A stretch of 11,327 nucleotides of DNA from an uncultured Desulfovibrio sp. Its GTDB lineage: Bacteria; Desulfobacterota; Desulfovibrionia; Desulfovibrionales; Desulfovibrionaceae. A program made the translations under genes and the position numbers. Positions 5,809 through 11,327 of the stretch are shown here, in pieces. The stretch spans positions 1-11,327 of the forward strand of contig USCL01000107.1 of assembly GCA_900553145.1 (NCBI GenBank), in the 5' to 3' direction. Each line of letters begins with the position of its first letter. The stretch's first letter is position 1. The notes beneath the pieces were generated by a model. The model was given only the letters and a program-made list of their open reading frames with translations. It made no database searches and was not told the origin of the DNA.

Positions 5809-6879
5809 TTCTCCGTCCCCTTTTTCCCGCTCCCAGTCGCTTTTCAGCTGGCCGCAGGCGGCCTTGATGTCCTGCCCCTTGCTCTTGCGGAGGATGGCGG
5901 TAACACCCTTGGACCAGAGGATTTTTTCGAAAGCGAGGATGTCCGCTTCGGTGGGGGCCTTGTAGAGCTGGGTTTCCGAGGGGTTGTAGGCGATGAGGTT
6001 GAGCTTGCCCTTGACCCGGGAGACGAGCTTGGCAAGTTCGCGGGCGTGCTCGGGCTGATCGTTCACGCCGCCGAGCAGGAGGTACTCGAAGGTGATGTGC
6101 TCGCGCGTTTTGAGCGGATAGCTTTCGAGCGTGGCCATGAGATCGTCGAGGTGCCAGTTCGCGGCCTTGGGCATGATCTTGGCGCGGAGCTCCTGATTGG
6201 GCGCGTGGAGCGAGACGGCGAGGAAGGCGAGGCCGCTGTCGCCGAGTTCGCGCAAGCCCGCCTTGATGCCGCAGGTCGAAACCGTGATGCGGCGGGGCGA
6301 GAAATCCATCCCTTTGTCGTGGTTCAGCATTTCAAGGGCGCGGGTGGTCTCGCGCAGGTTGAGCAGCGGTTCGCCCATGCCCATGAACACGAGGTTGCGG
6401 ATGATGGGGTGGTCGATGCGGTTGTCGCCGAGCCGCATGCGGGCCACGAGGACTTGGCTCAGGATTTCCCCGGCGGTCATGTTGCGGATGAAACCCATCG
6501 TGCCCGTGCTGCAAAACGTGCAGCCCATCGCGCAGCCGATCTGTGAAGACACGCACTGGGCGATCCGGACGGAACCGTCCTGCCCGGTGCTTGGGAGGAT
6601 GACCGTCTCCACCAGCGCGCCGTCCCGCAGGCGGAGCAGGAGCTTTTCCGTGCCGTCGGACGAGGTCTGCACCGTTACGATTTCGGGAAGCACGATCTCC
6701 GCGACTTCCGCGAGCTTGGCGCGGAGCTGCTTGGAAACGTCGGTCATGGCGTCGAACGAGGTGGCGTGCTTCTGCCAAAGCCACTGCCAGACCTGCGCGG
6801 CCCGGAATTTCGGCTGGCCGAGATCCTCCACGATGAAGCGTTCAAGCTCGGGGAACGTCAGATTCAGTATGTCTATCAT
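5806..6879 (-). CDS. rlmN: Dual-specificity 23S rRNA/tRNA adenine-C2 methyltransferase RlmN
   Basis: The product has 357 residues, a normal length. It is a radical SAM enzyme that methylates C2 of A2503 in 23S rRNA and A37 of some tRNAs. The [4Fe-4S] motif CAMGCTFC gives C116, C120 and C123. The two cysteines that define the RlmN/Cfr mechanism are also visible: C109 (QCVSSQIGC context, like E. coli C118) and C342 (KAACGQLKSD, like E. coli C355). FMGMGEPLLN (165-174) is the SAM-binding GGE-like region. These features favour RlmN over a Cfr resistance enzyme. The start at 6879 has only a weak ribosome site. The gene stands apart from its minus-strand neighbours by 362 bases, and its stop codon overlaps a palindromic element. 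Confidence 0.96.
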   Translation of the reverse strand: MIDILNLTFPELERFIVEDLGQPKFRAAQVWQWLWQKHATSFDAMTDVSKQLRAKLAEVAEIVLPEIVTVQTSSDGTEKLLLRLRDGALVETVILPSTGQDGSVRIAQCVSSQIGCAMGCTFCSTGTMGFIRNMTAGEILSQVLVARMRLGDNRIDHPIIRNLVFMGMGEPLLNLRETTRALEMLNHDKGMDFSPRRITVSTCGIKAGLRELGDSGLAFLAVSLHAPNQELRAKIMPKAANWHLDDLMATLESYPLKTREHITFEYLLLGGVNDQPEHARELAKLVSRVKGKLNLIAYNPSETQLYKAPTEADILAFEKILWSKGVTAILRKSKGQDIKAACGQLKSDWEREKGDGE

Positions 6880-7241
6880 GCGCGTTGCGTTGCTCTGCGG
6901 GTATAAGTGAATGAAAAAAGCTCAAAACGGAAATGGCCGGATAACGCTCATGCCGCCCCCGACGTTACGTCGAAAGCGGCACTCCTCTCCGGCACCGGGC
7001 CGGACATGGCGGAATTGATACCTTACAGGTTCCATTTTCCCCCTTGGCATCAACGTGCGGCATCGCGTTGGGTCGTCGCTGCAACGAATCCCGGGAAAGG
7101 GGCAGCAAGGAACCGATGGGCACGAAAGCCTTTGAAGCGGGCAGGGGGACGCGAAGCGTACCGGCTGGTTTGTGGAGGGGAGGGAGACATTTCCTTCAGA
7201 AAGCTTTTCCCTCCCCTCCATAATCTCAATCGATCTTCGCC
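6880..7241. other. Gene-free stretch upstream of rlmN
   Basis: It contains an imperfect hairpin at 6951-6981 (TGCCGC and CGACG paired with CGTCG and GCGGCA across a symmetric 3-base bulge) and the copy-3 palindrome (7173-7220). It should carry the rlmN promoter, but no convincing -35/-10 pair stands out; TATACC near 6899-6904 on the minus strand is a weak -10 candidate. No gene was recognised. Confidence 0.5.
7173..7220 (-). repeat. Interspersed 3'-end palindrome, copy 3 (after the HD protein)
   Basis: A perfect 13-bp outer stem (7173-7185 with 7208-7220, arm TGGAGGGGAGGGA) encloses an imperfect inner stem whose tip reads CTTTCTGAAGGAAA on the minus strand. It lies 21 bases after the stop codon of the gene ending at 7242. 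The preceding minus-strand bases include GAAGAT and GAGATTATGG, a degenerate form of the GAAGATTGG flank. Confidence 0.82.
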
Positions 7242-8576
7242 CTACTTCAGACGGCCCGCGTAATTTTTGACGAAGGCGATGGCGGAGTCGCGGTCTGTGA
7301 CTTCCCCGGCGACCTGCGCCTTGAGGAGGGCTTCGCGGATGGTGCCGACGGCGGGCCCGGGAGGCAGGCTGGTGTATTCCATGATCTCGTTGCCGTTGAG
7401 GAGCGGCTCAAGCAGGAGCTCGTCCGTTTCGGCGCGGGTGAGATATTTGGTGTTGTGGTTGAAATAGGTGTAGCTGCCGTCGCGGGCCTTGATGTCGGCG
7501 CGGCACATGGCGATCAGGCGTTCGGTCTCGGGCAGCGCCTTGAAACGGCGGATGCCGCGGTCGGTCAGCATGAAGTGGAACATCATGTGATGCCGCACGA
7601 GATGGCAGATAAGGTCGATGTCTTCGGACGTGAAGTGCAGGCGGCGCAGGATTTTGCGGGTTACGCCCGCGCCCACGCGGTGATGCTGGTAGAACGTCCA
7701 GCGGCCGTTGAGATGCTCGGCGGTGTAGAGCTTGCCCACGTCGTGGAACATGGTGGCGAGCGTGCCGTACCAGTCCATGCTGAACCCTTCTTCGGGGTAG
7801 CGCTTCATGCACTCGATGGTGTGGTCGAACACGCTTTCGATAGTGCCTTCGTCGTCGCGTTCCTGCTTGATGCAGGACAGGGCGGCGATTTCGGGCATAA
7901 GGCCGTGCAGCAGCTGGGCCTCGAAAAGGAGCTGCACGAACTTCCACATGGACTCGGCGGCGACCTTGCGCCATTCTTCCATGATTTCGCGGGCGGGCAC
8001 GTAGTCGAGGATGCGGTTGGCGGACTGGATGATGCTCACCCACGTGTGCGGGTTGACGGGCAGGTCGAAGTTCGCGGCATAGCGCAGGGCACGGATGGCG
8101 AGCAGGTAATTCTTGGCAAGCGTCTTGCTCGGCAGGCCGACCAGCTTGACGCTTCCGGCCTTGTCGAAGTCTTCGAAATCCTTGGCTTCGGGGTCGTTGG
8201 CGTTGGAGCTTTTGAGCTGGCCCTTGATCTGGAGTTCCGTAAGGAGGCGCGCGAGGCGCGGCGTGATGCGGAGCTGGCTCATTTCGGGATGGGAGGCGTC
8301 CTCCACATCCGTGCCGTAGAAACGGAGGGTGACGCCGTTTTCCTGCAGCATGGCCATTGCGCCTTCCTCGGTATAGGGGATGGCGTTGGGGAAGATTTTG
8401 AAGAGGGTTTCCGTATCGCAGGCGCAGGCGATGTCCACGTCGAATACGCCGGTCTTTTCAAAAATCAGGCCCTGAAGCGGCGCATTGATGGCGTAGGCGT
8501 CGTAGCCGTTGCGCATAATGGCTTTGCAGAGCGTGGTTCCGGTCTTGATTTTATCCATGAGGGTGGCTTGATCCAT
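7242..8576 (-). CDS. HD-domain protein with degenerate poly(A) polymerase/CCA-transferase head
   Basis: The product has 444 residues. An N-terminal nucleotidyltransferase-like region keeps the DVDIA metal pair (D46, D48), and NYLLAIRALRYAANFDLPVNPHTW (starting at about 156) matches the class II CCA/poly(A) polymerase helix 'RllRavRFaarlgf'. However, the usual GG-x-VRD motif is replaced by AINAPLQGLIFE, and the RRDFTINA-type motif is not seen. The middle is an HD domain: H252, H278-D279 (MFHDVGK), H298-H299, H329 and D361. The C-terminus GPAVGTIREALL is CCA-transferase-like. It could add nucleotides to tRNA ends or act mainly as a phosphohydrolase; the sequence does not decide. AGGAG lies 8 bases before the start, and a good promoter lies at 8663-8692. 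Confidence 0.85.
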   Translation of the reverse strand: MDQATLMDKIKTGTTLCKAIMRNGYDAYAINAPLQGLIFEKTGVFDVDIACACDTETLFKIFPNAIPYTEEGAMAMLQENGVTLRFYGTDVEDASHPEMSQLRITPRLARLLTELQIKGQLKSSNANDPEAKDFEDFDKAGSVKLVGLPSKTLAKNYLLAIRALRYAANFDLPVNPHTWVSIIQSANRILDYVPAREIMEEWRKVAAESMWKFVQLLFEAQLLHGLMPEIAALSCIKQERDDEGTIESVFDHTIECMKRYPEEGFSMDWYGTLATMFHDVGKLYTAEHLNGRWTFYQHHRVGAGVTRKILRRLHFTSEDIDLICHLVRHHMMFHFMLTDRGIRRFKALPETERLIAMCRADIKARDGSYTYFNHNTKYLTRAETDELLLEPLLNGNEIMEYTSLPPGPAVGTIREALLKAQVAGEVTDRDSAIAFVKNYAGRLK

Positions 8577-8662
8577 GAACTGTTCTCCTGTCTGTCGGAT
8601 AGCGGCACAATGCCCGTACGGGGGGCGGTTTCCGTTAAAAAGCCGTCCTTCCCGTGGGCATC

Positions 8663-8692
8663 AGTATACTCTTCGAGTAGGGTTTTTGTCAG
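8663..8692 (-). promoter_or_regulatory. Sigma70-type promoter of the HD protein gene
   Basis: The minus strand has CTGACA (8692-8687), an 18-base spacer and TATACT (8668-8663), each 5 of 6 to consensus. Transcription would start near 8656, leaving an 80-base leader. The gene therefore need not depend on read-through from rdgB. Confidence 0.65.
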
Positions 8693-8721
8693 CCCCAAAG
8701 TCACAGTCGGACGCGGAAAAG

Positions 8722-9384
8722 TCAAGCTCTCTTCCGGAGATACCCTTCCCAGAAGGAGGGCCAGAGGCGCAGCAGCTCGCGCAGTGCCTTGGCCCTGTGG
8801 CTGCGGCTCATTTTTTCTTCCGGGGACATTTCGGCGGCGGTGAGGCCCAGCTCCGGATCGAGGAAAACGGGATCGTAGCCAAAGCCGTTCTTGCCGCGCG
8901 GGGAGCAGGCGACGCTGCCTTCCCAGACGCCGGGCGCGACGAGGGTTTCGCCTTCGGGCGTGCAGACGGCGATGACGGTGCGGAAGCGCGCAGAACGGTT
9001 CCACAGCCGCACGGACGACAGGGCCGCGAGGAGCTTCATCGTGTTGCGCTCGTCCTTGGTTTCGCCGGGCAGATCCGGCATGTCCTCGCTGTAGCGGGCG
9101 GAGTACACGCCGGGCGCGCCGTCGAGGGCCTCCACTTCCAGCCCGGAATCGTCGGCAATGGCGACAAGGCCGGTGCGCATGGAAACGTCGCGGGCCTTGA
9201 GCAGAGCGTTTTCTTCAAAAGTCGTGCCCGTTTCCTCCACTTCGGGAAGGCCGGGGAAGGCGTCCAGCCCGACGACGCGCAGGCCGAAGGCGCGCAGCGG
9301 TTCCGCCAGTTCGCGGACTTTGCCCTGATTGCGGGTGGCGAGGACGAGGGTAACGGGTTCCGTATCGTGAGGCTGTTCGCTCAT
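8722..9384 (-). CDS. rdgB: XTP/dITP pyrophosphatase (RdgB/HAM1 family)
   Basis: The product has 220 residues. Enzymes of this family hydrolyse XTP, ITP and dITP to the monophosphates and pyrophosphate, keeping deaminated purines out of nucleic acids. Motifs in order: LATRNQGKVREL (15-26, substrate entry), TTFEENALLKAR (54-65), ADDSGLEVEALDGAPGVYSARYS (starting at 77, with catalytic D78/D79), GKNGFGYDPVF (164-174) and the SHR triad (195-197) that reads the base. The start at 9384 is set by AAGGAG six bases upstream; the frame is open for another 30 residues that do not fit the family. It is 145 bases upstream of the HD protein gene on the same strand and may be partly co-transcribed with it. 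Confidence 0.96.
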   Translation of the reverse strand: MSEQPHDTEPVTLVLATRNQGKVRELAEPLRAFGLRVVGLDAFPGLPEVEETGTTFEENALLKARDVSMRTGLVAIADDSGLEVEALDGAPGVYSARYSEDMPDLPGETKDERNTMKLLAALSSVRLWNRSARFRTVIAVCTPEGETLVAPGVWEGSVACSPRGKNGFGYDPVFLDPELGLTAAEMSPEEKMSRSHRAKALRELLRLWPSFWEGYLRKRA

Positions 9385-9531
9385 GTCTGCTCCTTGCGCA
9401 TTGCCGCTATATTGCGTACCACCAACGGGTCGTGCGGCGAACTCTTGCGCCGCGCAGTTTGCCGCCAATCCCATACTCCGTCAACATGTTGGGCTTTTCT
9501 TTTCAGGGAAGGGCGAGCCGGGAACCCCGTT

Positions 9532-9547
9532 ACGGGAAGCTTCCCGT
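9532..9547. repeat. 16-bp perfect palindrome
   Basis: ACGGGAAGCTTCCCGT reads the same on both strands. It lies about 150 bases upstream of rdgB. It could be an operator for a dimeric regulator; a second CCCGT immediately to its left (9526-9530) is also present. Confidence 0.5.
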
Positions 9548-9789
9548 CCGGCCCCGCGCCCTTGGCGTTCCCCGATGCGGAACCGCGCCGAAAGCCCTCC
9601 GGCAGAGGGAAAGGACATCCCGTTGCCGCCCCCGAAAGGGAATGGCAAAGGGATGCATGGGCTTTTTTATTGAGCGGCGGGAAAAGCCGTTTGTAAGGCC
9701 GAGGCCAAAATGTTTCCTTTTGGCTCTGTCACAGTCATCAATTTATATTTCATAAGATTTTGGATGGCGACCAGGGGAAGTTTTCCTTG

Positions 9790-9817
9790 TTGTAGCATTT
9801 ATCAATGAAAATATTAT
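9790..9817 (+). promoter_or_regulatory. Possible promoter of rimO
   Basis: TTGTAG (9790-9795), a 16-base spacer and TATTAT (9812-9817) lie in the AT-rich island. Several overlapping TATAAA/TATATT alternatives exist nearby, so the exact site is uncertain. The leader to rimO would be about 125 bases. Confidence 0.35.
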
Positions 9818-9854
9818 AAATTGAATATGTTATAAATATATTAATCAAATGCTA
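9793..9854. repeat. Inverted repeat framing an AT-rich island
   Basis: TAGCATTT (9793-9800) and AAATGCTA (9847-9854) are exact inverted copies enclosing 46 bases that are almost entirely A/T, including two TTATAAAT direct repeats. The base composition contrasts sharply with the GC-rich surroundings. It could be an operator with two half sites or a curved-DNA/nucleoid-protein site. Confidence 0.5.
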
Positions 9855-9952
9855 TGCAGAGCTTTCTTTTTATAAGCTGGATTGCGATTTTTTGGGCCGT
9901 ATGAAATGCCGCTGCGGTGCGGCGGGTCGTTTAGCGATAAAGAGGTAATCAC

Positions 9953-11254
9953 ATGTCCGTTTCCCTGCGTTGTTACTCCACAAGCCTCGGCTGCCCGAAA
10001 AACCGGGTGGACACCGAGCGCCTTCTCGGTTCCCTCGGGGTGGAGCTGGTGCCCGTCGAGTCGCCGGATGAGGCTGAACTTGTTTTCATCAACACCTGCG
10101 CGTTCATCCAGCCCGCTACGGAGGAATCCGTGCGGACAATCGCGCAGGCCATCGCGGATATCGAAGGGCTGCCCAAGCGTCCGCTGCTGGCGGTCGCGGG
10201 ATGCCTCGTGGGCCGTTACCATGCGGAAGATCTGGCCCCCGAGCTGCCCGAAGTTGATCTCTGGCTGGACAACAGCGATCTGGAAGAGTGGCCCGCCATG
10301 CTGGCCCGCAAACTCGGCTTGCCCGAGCCGACGGCCCCGGGCCGCATCCTGAGCACCGGGCCGTCCTATGCGTGGCTCAAGATCAGCGACGGCTGCCGCC
10401 ATGCCTGTTCGTTCTGCGCCATCCCCAACATCCGGGGCGGGCACCGTTCCCACTGTAAGGACATGATCGTCCGCGAGGCCCGCGCCCTTTTGGAGCAGGG
10501 GGTGAAGGAACTGAGCCTCGTGGCGCAGGATCTTACGGAATGGGGCTGCGATCTCGACGGCAAGCAGGATCTCCGGACGCTGCTTGACGGCCTCCTGCCG
10601 TTGCCGGGCCTTGAGCGCCTGCGCCTCCTGTATCTCTACCCAGCAGGGATGACGCACGAAATGCTCAAGTATCTGCGCGAGGCGGGCAAGCCGTTCGTGC
10701 CGTATTTCGATGTTCCGGTGCAGCATTCCCATCCCGAGATCCTGTCCCGCATGGGCCGCCCCTTTGCCCGCAATCCTCGCGAAGCCATTGACCGCATCCG
10801 CAACGTATTCCCTGAAGCCGCCCTGCGCACAAGCATCATGGTCGGGTTCCCCGGCGAGACGGAGGAGCATTTCGAGCATCTGCGCGGGTTCATCGAAGAG
10901 GTGCGCTTCCAGCATCTCGGCGTGTTCGCCTACCGCGCCGAAGAGGGGACGCCCGCCGCCGTCATGCCGGATCAGGTCGAAGACCGCATAAAGGAGTGGC
11001 GGCGGGATTCGCTCATGGAATTGCAGGCGGACATCAGCGCCGAATGGCTTTCCCGGTTTGAGGGCGACCGCCTGTCCATTCTTGTGGATGCGCCCCATCC
11101 CGAATGGCCCGGCCTGCACACCGGGCGCGCATGGTTTCAGGCCCCTGAAATCGACGGCATGGTGTACGTCAGCGGCCCCGGCGTCGAGCCCGGCGCGCTC
11201 GTTGACGCGGATATCGTCGAGTGCCGCGACTACGATCTGGTCGCGCTCGCGTAG
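9953..11254 (+). CDS. rimO: Ribosomal protein S12 methylthiotransferase RimO
   Basis: The product has 433 residues (E. coli 441). This radical SAM enzyme adds a methylthio group to the conserved Asp of ribosomal protein S12. The N-terminal UPF0004 domain has STSLGCPKNRVDTE, the RimO-type signature, and binds one cluster through C14, C49 (NTCAF) and C84 (AGCLVGRY). The radical SAM cluster is at C148, C152 and C155 in SDGCRHACSFCAIPNIRGGH. A TRAM domain fills about 370-433. The LGCPKN form and Asp-rich end separate it from the tRNA enzyme MiaB. AGAGG lies at a good distance before the start. A 568-base gene-free region lies upstream and a palindromic element follows the stop. Confidence 0.96.
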   Translation: MSVSLRCYSTSLGCPKNRVDTERLLGSLGVELVPVESPDEAELVFINTCAFIQPATEESVRTIAQAIADIEGLPKRPLLAVAGCLVGRYHAEDLAPELPEVDLWLDNSDLEEWPAMLARKLGLPEPTAPGRILSTGPSYAWLKISDGCRHACSFCAIPNIRGGHRSHCKDMIVREARALLEQGVKELSLVAQDLTEWGCDLDGKQDLRTLLDGLLPLPGLERLRLLYLYPAGMTHEMLKYLREAGKPFVPYFDVPVQHSHPEILSRMGRPFARNPREAIDRIRNVFPEAALRTSIMVGFPGETEEHFEHLRGFIEEVRFQHLGVFAYRAEEGTPAAVMPDQVEDRIKEWRRDSLMELQADISAEWLSRFEGDRLSILVDAPHPEWPGLHTGRAWFQAPEIDGMVYVSGPGVEPGALVDADIVECRDYDLVALA

Positions 11255-11272
11255 TGGGGGCGGAAAGCATTT

Positions 11273-11327
11273 GAAGATTGGGGAAGGGGAGGGGACCCTT
11301 TTTTAAAAGGGGCCCCCCCCCTTCCCC
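11273..11327 (+). repeat. Interspersed 3'-end palindrome, copy 4 (after rimO, cut by window end)
   Basis: GAAGATTGGGG starts 19 bases after the rimO stop and leads into a G/A arm (11280-11294), CCCTTTT-TT-AAAAGGGG, and a C/T arm ending in CTTCCCC at the window edge. The flank is identical to copy 1. The run of nine C at 11313-11321 is a possible sequencing weak point. Confidence 0.8.

Larger units (their letters stand above)
9385..9952. other. 568-base gene-free divergent region between rdgB and rimO
   Basis: The GC-rich half (9385-9700) contains a 16-bp perfect palindrome at 9532-9547 and no convincing gene; the open frames across it are continuations of frames antisense to rdgB. The AT-rich half (about 9720-9890) carries an inverted repeat and promoter-like sequences. 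Both the rdgB and the rimO promoters should lie here. Confidence 0.6.

Noticed and set aside
7005..7040. tRNA-Leu-like 5' half (GGCGGAATTGATA)
   Set aside because: It resembles the D-arm region of tRNA-Leu, but no anticodon stem, T-arm (GTTCGAATC-like) or closing acceptor stem follows within 100 bases, so it is taken as chance.
5447..7220. CRISPR array from repeated palindromes
   Set aside because: The palindromes are spaced by whole genes, differ in sequence and lack regular spacers, so they are interspersed elements, not an array.
7455..8843. Long open frame on the plus strand (462 codons)
   Set aside because: It is antisense to the HD protein gene in a GC-rich region where antisense frames stay open by codon bias; it resembles no family and has no ribosome site.
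8575..9696. Plus-strand open frame (373 codons) across rdgB and the gene-free region
   Set aside because: Most of it mirrors rdgB; the remaining part has no recognisable protein character or start signal.
9845..11119. Long minus-strand open frame (424 codons)
   Set aside because: It is antisense to rimO, whose cysteine motifs are fully conserved; the antisense product is low in family-like features.

Overview
The window looks like chromosomal DNA of a Desulfovibrionaceae-type bacterium (Desulfovibrio/Bilophila relatives). It is GC-rich. Aromatic synthesis begins with the archaeal-type pair ADH synthase plus 3-dehydroquinate synthase II instead of AroF/G/H plus AroB, and this pair lies directly upstream of a fused chorismate mutase/prephenate dehydratase. 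That arrangement is known from sulfate-reducing Desulfovibrio. The assignment is inferred from gene content only.

Layout. Positions 1-1134 (minus strand) hold a small four-helix membrane protein of unknown function (700-1134), followed by a second, broken copy of the same gene (132-558) with two single-base frameshifts. Next comes a universal stress protein (1340-1789, minus) with its own terminator. Diverging from it, a sigma70-like promoter at 2031 drives a 38-residue leader peptide (2085-2201) containing FWGFFFYF. A rho-independent terminator with mutually exclusive RNA pairings (2131-2253) follows: a textbook-style attenuator not marked by any ordinary ORF call. It controls the operon aroA' (2307-3110), aroB' (3305-4297), pheA (4300-5424), which makes 3-dehydroquinate and then phenylpyruvate. 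Low charged tRNA-Phe/Tyr/Trp should stall the ribosome in the leader and open the operon.

On the minus strand follow rlmN (5806-6879), an HD-domain protein with a degenerate poly(A) polymerase/CCA-transferase head (7242-8576, with a good promoter at 8663-8692) and the nucleotide-pool sanitiser rdgB (8722-9384). A 568-base gene-free stretch contains a 16-bp perfect palindrome and an AT-rich island framed by an 8-bp inverted repeat. It precedes rimO (9953-11254, plus strand).

Four copies of one long purine/pyrimidine palindrome lie just after the stop codons of pheA, rlmN, the HD protein and rimO, all oriented with the upstream gene. They form an interspersed 3'-end element family. I found no phage, CRISPR, defence or transposase genes. 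The most interesting unlisted structures are the aromatic attenuator and the palindrome family.
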